A DNA stretch of 40,000 nt. It comes from Eimeria necatrix. Lineage: Eukaryota > Apicomplexa > Conoidasida > Eucoccidiorida > Eimeriidae. Under the pieces are notes generated by a model that had not been told where the DNA came from, did not search any database, and saw only the letters and a program-made list of their open reading frames with translations. The stretch spans positions 1 to 40,000 of the forward strand of contig NW_013652829.1 of NCBI RefSeq assembly GCF_000499385.1, written 5' to 3'. Below, piece by piece: positions 1 to 12,939 of the stretch (positions are counted from its first letter, which is position 1; each line of letters starts with the position of its first letter). The position numbers and the translations under genes were made by a program.

Positions 1-410
1 AATGAATACTTCTTAATTGAATAACTTTGCATTTCCTTTATTTAATTTGACATTTTAAATAAATACTTCTTAATTGAATAACTTTGCATTTCCTTTATTT
101 AAAAACTGTAAAATAATGAATACTTCTTAATTGAATAACTTTGCATTTCCTTTATTTAATTTGACATTTTAAATGAATACTTCTTAATTGAATAACTTTG
201 CATTTCCTTTATTCAATTTGACATTTTAAATAAATATTTCTTAATTGAATAACTTTGGATTTCCTTTTATTTAAATTGCCATTTTAAATAAATATTTCTT
301 AATTGAATAACTTTGCATTTCCTTTATTTAATTTGACATTTTAAATAAATATTTCTTAATTGAATAACTTTGCATTTCCTTTCATTTAAATTGCCATTTT
401 AAATAAATAT
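1..410. repeat. AT-rich tandem repeat, unit about 58 bp
   Basis: About seven imperfect copies share the core TTCTTAATTGAATAACTTTG followed by CATTTCCTTTATTTAA and a TTTGACATTTTAAAT spacer. Copies begin near 1, 60, 117, 174, 233, 292 and 350. No convincing open frame crosses it. The array continues off the left edge, so its full length is unknown. Confidence 0.9.
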
Positions 411-495
411 TTCCACTTTCTTTCTTCTTTAAACTGACGGCGACTCCCAGACGAATCCTTGTGCACTTTTGTCCCTCACATTGGCACTCCTCACA

Positions 496-503
496 TAATA
501 TAT

Positions 504-536
<33 letters not shown>

Positions 537-930
537 CTATCCCATACATACAGGATATATATATATATATATATCCCATACATATAGGATATATATATAT
601 ATATATCCTATACATAATGTATACAACATACATATATATATCTCATACATAATATATACAACATATATATATATACCGTATACATAATATATACAACATA
701 TATATATATCCTATACATAATATATACAACATATATATATATATCCCATACATAATATATACAACATATATATATACCCTATACATAACACATACAACAT
801 ATATAATATATACATATATATATCCTATCCATAATATACACAACATACATACATATATATATGTATAATATATTACATAATATAAATTAAACTATATAAT
901 ATATATATTCTAAACAATATTAATATATAT

Positions 931-960
<30 letters not shown>
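496..960. repeat. AT dinucleotide-rich satellite
   Basis: (AT)n runs are interrupted by recurring CATACATAATATATACAACA units. Apparent Tyr/Ile-rich frames here are products of the dinucleotide repeat. It ends directly at a possible splice acceptor (TTTCTGTGCAG at 965-975), so it could be the 3' part of an intron. Confidence 0.85.
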
Positions 961-961
<1 letters not shown>

Positions 962-975
962 TAATTTCTGTGCAG

Positions 976-1245
976 GTATTGTCTTGCGTGTGCGCGTCTC
1001 CTCTGGAGTCTCTGGAGACAGTGCGGAGCACTTTGGAGTGGAAGCTGCTGCAGTGGCGGGCCATGGCGGAGCTTTTGGGGGCTTTTTGGACTCTGCAGGA
1101 GCAGCCGCACTTTGCGGGCGCGGTGGACTTCAAAAAAAGATTCCTCCAAGACAAAAGAGCTGCTGCGGAAGTCGAGGAACTCCGCAACGCAGAAGGCAGA
1201 GACCCCAGGAACAAGGCTCCCAGACTCGCCAAACACGAGGCCTGA
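976..1245 (+). CDS. Possible terminal exon of an unidentified gene
   Basis: Just after the acceptor-like TTTCTGTGCAG, a frame of 89 codons runs to a TGA at 1243-1245. Its composition is protein-like and not repeat-driven: mixed charged, Leu and aromatic residues, including LLGAFWTLQEQPHFAGAVDF and a basic/acidic helix with KKRFLQDKR. No ATG fits at the 5' end, so if real it is a last exon whose upstream exons lie in or beyond the AT-rich repeat. I do not recognise the family. A CAG tract starts immediately after the stop. The alternative is a chance open frame in a GC-rich island. Confidence 0.35.
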   Translation, partial: VLSCVCASPLESLETVRSTLEWKLLQWRAMAELLGAFWTLQEQPHFAGAVDFKKRFLQDKRAAAEVEELRNAEGRDPRNKAPRLAKHEA

Positions 1246-1247
1246 AG

Positions 1248-1293
1248 CTGCTGCTGCAGCAGCAGCAGCAGCAGCTGCAGCAGCTGCAGCAGC

Positions 1294-1329
<36 letters not shown>

Positions 1330-1392
1330 CAGCAGCAGCAGCAACTGCTGCAGCAGCAGCAGCGCAGTAGCAGCAGCAGCAGCAGCAGCAAT
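1248..1392. repeat. CAG/CTG trinucleotide tract
   Basis: Interrupted (CAG)n with CTGCAG units. All six frames are open through it, giving poly-Ala, poly-Gln, poly-Ser, poly-Leu and poly-Cys artefacts. No gene can be assigned. Confidence 0.9.
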
Positions 1393-3466
<2,074 letters not shown>

Positions 3467-4241
3467 ATGAGCGAGTCTTCGGGTGTACGTACACCCCGGC
3501 GCTCGCGGCCTCCCGGCGAGTCCGCCGCTCCTTCCCGCACTTCTTTGGCAGCAGAAGAAGAATTAAAAGATCTCCAGAAGTTCCAAAATGCAAATAAAAC
3601 AGAAATGAATGACAAAGAGAGGCCGCAGAGCTCGGCAGACCCCCCCGAGGGCTCCGTCACTTCTGTCGCCCTGGCGCTCTACAAAGCAGGTGAAACCCCA
3701 AACCCGAAACCCTAAACCCTAAACCCTAAACCCCGCATCGCGCGCTTTACGCCCTCCACCGGGTTCCTGAAACCCCAACACCAGGCCCTCTGCGCCCCCA
3801 AACCCCAAACCCCAAACCCTAAACCCTAAACCCTAAACCCTAGACCCCGCGGCAGCTGTTTCCTTCAGGCTCATGAACCTGCGATTTTGGACTCGGAGGA
3901 ATCTTTAAAAGAGCCTCTTAAGGCCCAGTGCATGCAGCCAGCACAAATTCAATTTAATTTAATTTAAATTAATTAATTAATTTAATTAAATTAAATAATT
4001 AATTAATTAAATTAATTAATTAAAAACTGAATTAAATTAAATTTGCCCGCAGGCCTTCAGTTCGAAACCCGGGGCAAACTGGCGGGGGCCATTGGGCTGT
4101 ACAGACAGGCCCTGAAGCTGCACCCGGGGCTGGACAAAAGTGTCTTCACTTTTGAAGAAGAATTAAAACTTGAAAAGGAAAACCAACTTGCAAATGGCAG
4201 CAGCTCGCAGCAGCAAACTGGCAAACTCGCGGAGCCGCAGC

Positions 4242-4283
<42 letters not shown>

Positions 4284-4423
4284 GCGGCAGGAGGGGGGCT
4301 ACGAGGCGCGAAGAGGGAGCTGCAGCAGCAGACGCGCATGCAGGGTCGGCGTCTTCTGCAGCAGCAGCAGCAGCAACAGCAGCAGATGCAGCAGCAGCAA
4401 CAGATGCAGCAGCAGCAACAGAT

Positions 4424-4461
<38 letters not shown>

Positions 4462-4969
4462 TCCTGGTCCAATAATGAAAGTTCCGGAACATGTTTTGGG
4501 GCGGGTGCTGCTCTTTCTGGACGTCTACGCAATTGCCAGGTATTCGTTTTAACAAAAATAAAATAAATTAAATTAAATTAATTAAATTAAATTAAATTAA
4601 ATTAAATTAAATTAATTAGATTAAATTAAAATGAAATAAAGAAAGAGACAAACGAGACACAAATGGCTGGCTAGCTAGCTCGTCAAACGGCCAGCTGCTA
4701 GCTAGCCAACTGCCTGGCTAGCTAGCTAAGTGCTTGGCTAGCTAGCTAGCTGGCTAGCTAGGTGACTGGCTAGCTGGCTAGCTAGCTGCTAGCTAGCTGC
4801 TAGCTAGCTGCTAGCTAGCTAGCTAGCTGCTAGCTAGCTAGCTAGCTAGCTAGCTGCTAGCTAGCCAGGAGCGCCTTTGGCTGTGCGTGTCACTGCGGCC
4901 TCGCAATTCCGCCGCTGACTGCCGCAGCAGCAGCAGCAGCAGCAGCACAAGTCGCTGCTGCAGCTGCAC

Positions 4970-5006
<37 letters not shown>

Positions 5007-5682
5007 CAGACTCTGCATGACCTGCAAGTCCTTTCAAAAAGGGCTGTGGGGTCTCGAAGACATTTGGAGAAAAAAAACCAAAAGTGCTTTTCAGCTGCTT
5101 CCAGACCACTCCCTCTATGGAAACTCTTGGAAGCGGTCCGCGCTGCTGCTGCAATGCTGCTGCTGCTGCAGTGCTGCTGCTGCTGCAATATTGCTGCTGC
5201 TGCAATGCTGCTGCTGCAATGCTGCTGCTGCTGCAATGCAATGCTGCTGCTGCTGCAATGCTGCTGCTGCTGCAACGCTGCTGCTGCAATGCTGCTGCTG
5301 CTGCAATGCTGCTGCTGCAAGGCTGCTGCTGCTGCAATGCTGCTGCTGCTGCTGCTGCAGCAGCTGCTGCTGCTGCTGCTGCTGTTTGCTGCTCGCAGGA
5401 CCTTCTTCGAGGCGCCGCGGCTGCGGCTGGACGGAATTTATATCAGCAAATGCGTTTACTTGCGGAGAGTGCGGGATGTGGGGAATATACACCTGGACGA
5501 GCGGCGGCGCAGCACGCTGCAGCAGCTGCAGCAGCAGCTGCAGCAGCAGCTGCAGCAGCCCACAGGGGCCCCCATAAGCCAGGAGCTCATTAACAACTTG
5601 GCAGCAAACTCGCCAGTTGTTGCTGTCACTTACTACAGATATTTGCGCTTCTTGCCCAACAACAGGGTCTTGGTCCTCAGGT

Positions 5683-5722
<40 letters not shown>

Positions 5723-6353
5723 GGTTCACGGGGACGTTGCTTCTGCTCCGTCTGCTGCTTTGGCTGCTGTTGCTTTCCTGCCTCTATTTTGCTTCTGGAG
5801 GTTCCTGCTGCTGCTGCAGTTGCTGCTGCTGCTGCAGTTGCTGCTGCTGAAGCGAGCAACAGCAGCAGCAGCTGCTGCTGCAGCAGCTGCTGCTGCAGCT
5901 GCAGCAGCTCTTAGGTGCTTGCTGCGCACAGCCGGCTACACTGTTGCTTAGCAGTTTGGGGTGTACAGACAGCTCTGTAACTTGGCGAGATCGGAAAAAT
6001 GCGAAGACTGAATTAAAAAGAAATTAATTAAAAGAAATTAATTAAAATAAATAAATCAAAATAAATTAAATGGCATTTGAACTGCTTTTGGATTTGTTTG
6101 CTGCAGGTCTGAGGCTGAGAAGCAAGTTGCTGTTGCTGCACTCAAGTGCGTGGAGGCTCGCCTGGAGGGAAAGCCTGTGAGGGTTTAGGGTTTGTGGTTT
6201 AGGGTTTGTGGTTTAGGGTTTGTGGTTTAGGGTTTGCGGTTTAGGGTTTAGTTTCGAGGGTTTATCATTTTCAAAATTCAAATCCACTATTTTCAATTCT
6301 TTCCAGTTCCGAAAAGGCTTCACTGCCGGCGCCCCACTCACCAAAAAAGCTGC

Positions 6354-6401
<48 letters not shown>

Positions 6402-6568
6402 AGGACTGCTGCAAAGCTGCGCTGGCCCCCAGCAGGGCCCCCGCACTCCAAGGGGCCCCCCTGCCAGACCAAGTGGTGTTGGGACTTTTTAATTTTGACA
6501 CTTCGAACAAAACTGTTACTTTGGAGTACCCGGGGCGGAGCCCCGCAGCAGCAGCTGCTGCTGACGGC

Positions 6569-6612
<44 letters not shown>

Positions 6613-7401
6613 GAGCCCGCAGCAGCGCGGGGGCAGGAGCCGCAGGGAAGCTGCTGCTGCAGCTGCTGTGGGGCCCCACGGAGACAGCCGGGGGCCCCCA
6701 AATCCAATACCAAACTCAGAAGGGTCCAGAGGGGGGCCCCCCAGCTCTTGGGGGGCCCCCAACACCAGGGGGGCCCCCAACAACAGGGGGGCCCCCAACA
6801 CCAGGGGGGCCCCCAGCAACTTGGGGGCCCCCAGCAGCTCGGGGGGCCCCCGAGCTGCCCCCGTGCATACAGCTGTGCTGCAGTTGGCCCACGTGAAGGG
6901 GGGCTGGTGGAACTCCAAGCTGAAGTGGATAAGTGAGCTGCAAACCCTAAACCCTAAACCCTAAACCCTAAACCCTAAACCCTCGACTCTTCGGTGTCTG
7001 CATGCGAGGGGGAGTTGTCCGAGCCAGAAATGGCAAAGCAAAAAAGACAAGTAACAGTTCTTATGAGAAGTGCTCTAGAGCTTGGAATCGAGGGTTTGGG
7101 TTTAGGGTTTAGGGTTTAGGGTTTAGGGTTTAGGGTTTAGGAACTGGGGTTTCTCGCGCAGGCTTGTCGGTCACTTCCAACACGCATTACGGTCCAGATG
7201 AATCTTTCATTGATGTTGAAAACGAGAACTTCAGGTGACCTCGCCGGCAAACCCTAAACCCTAAACCCTAAACCCTAATTCCAAACCCTAAACCCTAAAC
7301 CCGCTGGCCCAAGACTCTGAGCTGCTGCCTTCAGTCTTTTGCATTTCGTTTTCAGGCCCTTTCTCTTCCACCGCGTCATTTCCTTCCAAGATTATTTCTA
7401 G
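3467..7401 (+). CDS. FBXO9: FBXO9/Hrt3-type F-box protein, 8 exons, 611 aa
   Basis: Predicted substrate receptor of an SCF (Skp1-Cullin-F-box) ubiquitin ligase. Exons 3467-3689, 4053-4539, 5010-5135, 5399-5680, 6107-6176, 6404-6932, 7162-7234 and 7356-7401 join in frame to a TAG at 7399-7401. Residues about 66-100 match the TPR-like N-terminus of FBXO9 (LYRQALKLHPG). The F-box starts at VPEHVLGRVLLFLD and continues across the splice into LCMTCKSF and EDIW. The C-terminal FBXO9 core follows: SWKRTFFEAPRLRLDGIYIS, YYRYLRFLPNNRV, LGLFNFD, KLKWISLSV and FLFHRV. Spacing to human FBXO9 is conserved across junctions (20 residues between the two Trp of exon 3), which fixes the splice sites. Inserts are poly-Ser/Ala/Gln in exon 2, Gln/Leu in exon 4, and Ala plus Gly-Ala-Pro repeats in exon 6. 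The last could hide an extra intron. Start chosen at CGCCGCCATGAGC. Confidence 0.85.
3709..3843. repeat. Telomere-like AAACCCT arrays in F-box intron 1
   Basis: Two AAACCCT arrays (about 3709-3734 and 3800-3843) lie in the intron 3690-4052. The first begins about 15 bases after the GTGAAA donor. The rest of the intron is an AATT-rich low-complexity block (about 3950-4025), followed by the acceptor TTTGCCCGCAG. Confidence 0.9.
4667..4867. repeat. (GCTA)n palindromic tetranucleotide array
   Basis: About 200 bp of GCTAGCTA with CTG and TGG interruptions, inside F-box intron 2 (4540-5009). The unit GCTAGC is self-complementary, so the whole array can fold into hairpins or cruciforms on either strand. 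It is flanked by AAATTA repeats on the left and CAG then CTG tracts on the right. Confidence 0.9.
5141..5395. repeat. Intronic CTG tract with regular CAATG interruptions
   Basis: Nearly the whole of F-box intron 3 (5136-5398) is (CTG)2-5 separated by CAATG, CAGTG, CAACG or CAAGG. It ends TTTGCTGCTCGCAG at the acceptor of exon 4. The same interrupted pattern, also in sense orientation, fills the last intron of the DBT gene. Confidence 0.9.
6180..6262. repeat. Variant telomere-like repeat in F-box intron 5
   Basis: A 14-bp compound unit GGGTTTAGGGTTTGTGGTTTA-like, alternating GGGTTTA and GGTTTGT, begins inside the donor GTGAGGGTTTAGGG at 6177. The intron (6177-6403) ends in (CTG)n-CAG. Confidence 0.85.
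6720..6852 (+). repeat. Coding GGGGCCCCC minisatellite (Gly-Ala-Pro repeat)
   Basis: Units of about 18-21 bp (GGGGGGCCCCCAACACCAGG and variants) encode repeats such as WGAPNTRGAPNNRGAP within exon 6 of the F-box gene. Related GGGGCCCC units occur non-coding at 13940-14345 and coding in the THADA-like gene at 36783-36905. Confidence 0.8.
6943..7141. repeat. Inverted pair of telomere-like arrays in F-box intron 6
   Basis: AAACCCT repeats at 6943-6984 and GGGTTTA repeats at about 7090-7141 lie in opposite orientation in the same intron (6933-7161). In the transcript they could pair as a stem of about 40 bp. The first array starts about 10 bases after the GTGAGC donor. Confidence 0.9.
7248..7302. 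repeat. Telomere-like AAACCCT array in F-box intron 7
   Basis: Six or seven AAACCCT units, one broken by TTCC, in the short last intron (7235-7355), starting 13 bases after the donor GTGACC. Confidence 0.9.
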
Positions 7402-7504
7402 GGTTTGCGAGGGTTTAGGGTTTGCAAGCAGCGGCGGTCTAGGGTTTAGGTTTTGTGCAAAGCCGCAAACCCGAGGGGCCACAGAGTACAAGGGGCCCCT
7501 CTTG

Positions 7505-7549
<45 letters not shown>

Positions 7550-8774
7550 GCCGCCCCGCAGCAGCAGCGCGGCTCTCAGGTTTTTTTTTGCATGGCAACT
7601 ACAAATGCAGTTTTTTTTCAGGGTTTGGGGTTTAGGGTTTAGGGTTTAGGGTTTGGGGCACTGCACGAGACACACTTCGCAGGTTTCTTGCTTGCTCAAA
7701 TAGAAGACTGGAAATCTCTGGGAATGCACGGAGTCAGAACTAAAGTTTAGGATTTGAAGGTTTACGGAATATATCTTTAAAACAGAACTACAGGATGCCT
7801 CTTAAGGTGTACGTACACTCCAAATCGAGCCATTTTGTGGCATTTCAAACGAACTTTAGGCATTCATCTTTCGACTTGCAAAATCTGAATTCCATTTGCG
7901 GATTTTCGCTGGCCATGCACCACCGCCGGTGCTTTCGCGTGACTGCCGGACTAAAATTGTTTTTTTAAAGTTGAATTATTTGCAAAAGTCATTTTATTTT
8001 GAAGTGCTTTCCTCTACTGCGGTGATCAGAGGAGTGCTGCTGGCTGCAGCAGTTGCAGCAACGGGGCGGCCAAACTCCCTTGCGGGGGCGAAGGCCATTA
8101 AATAATCTTTCAGCAGCAGTTTAAATAATTAAAAAAATTAAATTGCAAAAGGCTTTTCCCAGCTTTGAGGGATTTGCCACTGGTTTCAGCCGCTGAGGCC
8201 CTGCTGCAGGTTTTGCAAAAGGTGAATGTACGGAGGTCACCGCCTCGCGCGGCGAAACGCGCATTAAAAGGAAAGACAGCGCCTCAAAAGTCAAAAAGAT
8301 GAATTAAGAATGAAAAAGCATTTTATAATTTGCCAAAATGGTTTCGAAAACTGCAAAAAGACATATTAATCGCGAACAGCAGAAGCCCAGCAGACGGCCC
8401 CTCACCTTCTGCTGATCCGGGGCCCCAGCAGCAGCGAAGAACGCCCCAACCCGCGGCCTCCTTCTGCGATTTAGGCCTCCAAATGGGACCAAATGAATTC
8501 AATTTGACGAAATAAATCATTTAATTGCTTTGCATGCGCGAAAAACGGACTCAGCCGCACAACAACCCCATGCATTCCCGCGCCGCTAACACCCCCGGGG
8601 CCCGCTGAAGCCCAGAGCCGCAAAGCCCCTGCGGCTTCTTCCTTAATGAGGGGCCTTTTGGGTTTCCTGGCACATTTTGGCTGAAGAGAGGCTCCAGGCG
8701 GGCCCAGGGCTGCTTCGCTGCAGCAGCAGCAGCAGCAGCAGCAGCAGCGGGAACTGCAGCAACTGCAGCAGCAA
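7402..8774. other. Intergenic between F-box and RecQ genes
   Basis: No gene supported. It holds weak GGGTTTA copies at 7401-7453, a CTG tract at 7505-7550, a GGGTTTA array at 7618-7652, the palindrome GGTGTACGTACACT at 7806-7819 and a TGCATGC site at 8533. Short open frames on both strands (for example near 8323-8520) overlap each other and have no recognisable similarity. A CAG tract at 8721-8748 precedes the RecQ start and is open in the RecQ frame, but without an ATG. Confidence 0.6.
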
Positions 8775-8923
8775 ATGCAGGCCGGGTCCGAAGTCCCCAC
8801 GGCCCCTGCAGGGGCCCCCCCGCTGAAGAAGCACAAAGCCACAGGGGCCACCAAGCTGCAGCAGCCTTTCAAAGCCACGCGAGTCCTCCCTAAAGACAGC
8901 AGCAGCAGCAGCAGCAGCAGCAA

Positions 8924-8959
<36 letters not shown>

Positions 8960-9294
8960 CCTACTTCCCAAGGCCAAAAGCCCCTTCGCCCCCGCATCTT
9001 CGCTGAAGTCTTTGGGCCCAAATGCAGGGGAAAGTCACCGGAGGTCCTTCGGGCCTTCTGCTGCAGCTGCAGAAGCAGCAGGAGAGCATGCAGCAGCAGC
9101 AGCAGCAGAAGCAGCAGCAGCAGCAACAGCTGCTTCTGCCACAACAACGGCGGCAGCAGCAGCAGCTGCTGCAGCACCGAGAACAGCAGCAGCAGCCGCC
9201 CCTGCGCCCAAAACAGCAGCAAAGGCTGCTGCTGCTGCTGCTGGATCTGGGCCCCCCGAAGCAGCTGCAGCAGCAGCAGCAGCCGCCTCCGCAG

Positions 9295-9340
<46 letters not shown>

Positions 9341-9994
9341 GGAGGTAATAGATGTGGACGAAGACGAGCTGCCGCTGTGTCCTTTGCGCAAAACCCTAAA
9401 AAGGGTTTGGGGGTTTTCGGAGTTTCGAAAAGGCCAAGAGGAAGCTGTGAGGGCTGTGCTGCAGGGCAAAGACGCGCTAGTCATCATGCCCACAGGTGCC
9501 TAGGGTTTAGGGTTTAGGGTTTAGGGTTTAGGGTTTAGGGTTTAGGGTTTAGTTGTGCGCTGGAGGCCGTCGGCGCGTCAAAAGAGAGCCCAGAGTTTCC
9601 GCTTTGGAATGCCGGGCGTCAAACGGCGCGAATCCGCCAACCCTAGACCCTAAACCCCAAACCCTAAACCCTAAACCCTAAACCCTAAACCCTAAATGTT
9701 TGCTGCTGCAGGCGGCGGCAAGTCGCTGACTTACACGCTGCCTGGGCTGCTGCTGGAGGGCGTTGTGCTTATTGTGTCTCCCCTGATTGCCCTCATAGAG
9801 GACCAGGTGCGCTCTAGGGTTTAGGGTTTAGGGTTTAGGGTTTAGGGTTTAGGGTTTGCTTCAAGGGTGGGGCTGGACCAATTCAAAGAGAGAAAGCGAA
9901 TTAGATGAATAGAGACAGACACTGAAAGGCGAAAAAAGAAAAGAAAAAGATGTGCCATCACTTGCTGCTGCCATGTTTGCTGCTACTGCTTTGC

Positions 9995-10046
<52 letters not shown>

Positions 10047-10158
10047 AGCTCCGCCGCCTGCGTGCTCGAGGGCTTTCAGCTTTTTGTCTCAACTCGACGC
10101 TGACTCAGAAGCAGCGGCAGGAAATCATAGCGCGTCTTCTAAACCCTCAGCAGCAGCA

Positions 10159-10211
<53 letters not shown>

Positions 10212-10323
10212 CACAGGGGCCCATTAAGTTTTTGTTTGTGACTCCGGAGCAAATTGCCACCCCCTCTTTCCAAGGCGTGCTGCGGCAGATGGAGCAGCAG
10301 CGGCAGCAAGTCAAGGAGCAGAG

Positions 10324-10386
<63 letters not shown>

Positions 10387-10480
10387 CGGAGGAGCAGGTG
10401 TGGCGCTTGTGGCTATTGACGAGGCGCATTGCATTTCCTCTTGGGGTCACGATTTCAGGGCCAGCTACAGGCAAGCCTCG

Positions 10481-10514
<34 letters not shown>

Positions 10515-10667
10515 CAGCTGTTGCTGCCATATCTGCTGTTGCTGCTGCAGCTTCAGCTGTTGCTGCTGCATAGCTGCTGTTGCCGCTGCAGCTACTGCAG
10601 CTGTTGCTGCTGCTTAGCTGCTGCTGCCTCGCTGCTGCTGGCCACCCCACCCGCCTCCCCCACCACC

Positions 10668-10726
<59 letters not shown>

Positions 10727-11760
10727 GCGCAGGCGTTTGGGTTTGCTGCGGAGTTTGCTGCCGGAGACGCCGCTGCTGGCGTGCACTGCAACAGCAACAG
10801 CAGCAGTGCAGCAAGACATCTGCAGCAGCTTGCGGCTGCGGCAGCCAGTGCTGGTGCGGCTTTCTTTCAACAGGTTTGTGGCATTCAATCTTGGACTTTA
10901 TTCTTCATTTCTTTTCCTCTTTTGTTCTTTTATTCTTTTATTCTTTTTTTTCTGTTTTTATTCTTTTGTTTTCTATTTTATTCTTTTATTCTTCATTGTT
11001 TTGTTGCTTCACTCTGCCCGCAGCCGCCGCCTGCCAGGTTGAAGGAACTTGTTCATTTTTTGCAATTCTTTGTTTAATGACGCATTTTGTTGAGTGAAAA
11101 TGAAAATTAAATCCATTTTATCAAATAAAATGAATAAATAATTCATTTAAATGCTCTAGGCCGAACATTTACTACGAAGTTCGACTGAAGATGCCGGAGG
11201 CGGAGGAGGAGGAGGCGCTGGAGTGTACAGACAGGGAGCAGGAAACGGAATATGCTGCAGCAGATTTGGCAAAAGAAATAAAAAGAAATCATTTTAATGA
11301 TTTAGGAATTGTTTACTGCCTAAAGAAGACAGACTGCGAGACTGTAAGGCCCCTTGGCTGGGCAGTTGTGCAAAAAATTCAAAAAAATTCAACTTTGCAA
11401 ATCTCTTGCATGCGCTTTATTTCTGGTTCTTTCTTCTTTCTTTCTGCATTCCACTTCTCCTTCTTTCCTCTTTTTGTGTTTTATGTCCTTTTCCTTTTAT
11501 TTCCGCTTTTTAATTCTTTTTTTTCTTCAAAAATCCTCTTTTTTGAGTCCATTTTCCGTCAGTTTCTGCACTTGTTTTCACTTCAAAATGCGTTATTTTG
11601 AGGTGTATTGACAGCTGCTGGTGCAAATAAACTCCAAAACTCCAAAACGAACTTTTGAGAATTCGTCAGAATTAACTTTTCTCCGTCTCCCCGTCAGCCG
11701 CCTCCCCCGCCTTTGTCTTTGCCCTTTTCGCCGTGGCTTTTGCTGCTGCTGCTGCTGAGG

Positions 11761-11805
<45 letters not shown>

Positions 11806-12715
11806 GTCGTTCTCCCGCTGCTGGTGTTGGATCTGCGTGTCTGGACATGTTGTGCGCACTTCCCAACTTCGCCGCATTTCCCAAACCAACAAAACAAAAA
11901 ACAAAACAAATAAATAAATAAATAAATAAATAAACAAATAAATAAATAAATAAATAAATAAGTAATAAATGATGTGCTGCGCTGCGCAGCTGGCGCTGCT
12001 GCTGAGCCGCGCAGGAGTTGCTGCTGCTGCTTACCACGCGGGCCTTTCGGAGCTGCTGCGGCAGCAGCTGCAGCAGCAGTGGTTTGAGGGTTTAGGGTTT
12101 AGGGTTTTGGTGGCCACGGTGGCTTTCGGCTTGGGAGTGGACAACCCCCGCGTCCGCTTCGTGGTCCACTTCTCCCTCCCCAAGACCGTCGAAGGTCCCA
12201 AACCCTAAACCCTAAACCCTAAACCCTAAAGGTCCCAAACCCTAAACCCTAAACCCTAAAGGTCCCAAACCCTAAACCCTAAACCCTAAAGGTCCCAAAC
12301 CCTAAACCCTAAAGGTCCCAAACCCTAAACCCTAAAACCTAAACCCTAAAGGTCCCAAACCCTAAACCCTAAAGGTCCCAAACCCTAAACCCTAAACCCT
12401 AAACCCTAAACCCTGTGGCGAAAAAAAGCGAAAAAAGGGGAATTGGAGAAAAAGAAGAAAGGGGAATTCTCTTCAACTTAATTCTCCTCTCAGCAGCAAA
12501 AGAAAACTCCGAAAGTCAGCAGCAAAAGAAAACTCTGAAGTGGAAATTTAAAAATAAAATGCAAGTTGCTGCGCTGCGGTGTATGTACAGCCTTCTACCA
12601 GGAGTCCGGCCGCGGCGGCCGCGACGGATTTGCTGCTCGCAGCATTTTATATTTTTCTCCTGCGGACTACCGGCTGCTGCAGTTCGTGCTGCAGCAGCAG
12701 CGGGAGCAGCAGCTC

Positions 12716-12748
<33 letters not shown>

Positions 12749-12904
12749 GGCGCGCGGCAGCACAAAGACCTGCAGCAAGTCCAAAAGGCTGCAGCAGAGC
12801 AGCACGAAAGACAACTCCAAAAACTTAAGGCTTGTTTGTCTTACTGCCGCCTCGCGGGCTGCCGCAGGCGCTATTTGCTGCAGCAGTTCGGCGAAGAATA
12901 CAGC

Positions 12905-12939
<35 letters not shown>

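Noticed and set aside
4887..5951. 354-codon plus-strand frame across F-box introns 3 and 4
   Set aside because: Only its middle part (5399-5680) is exonic. The remainder is poly-Cys/Leu/Ala from intronic CTG tracts and breaks the FBXO9 alignment, which is restored by splicing.
10049..10470. Reading RecQ exon 3 from ATG 9950 as a separate gene start with a poly-Leu leader
   Set aside because: Splicing at the end of the CTG tract gives exact RecQ spacing between EDQ and CLNST; the Leu run has no counterpart in the family.
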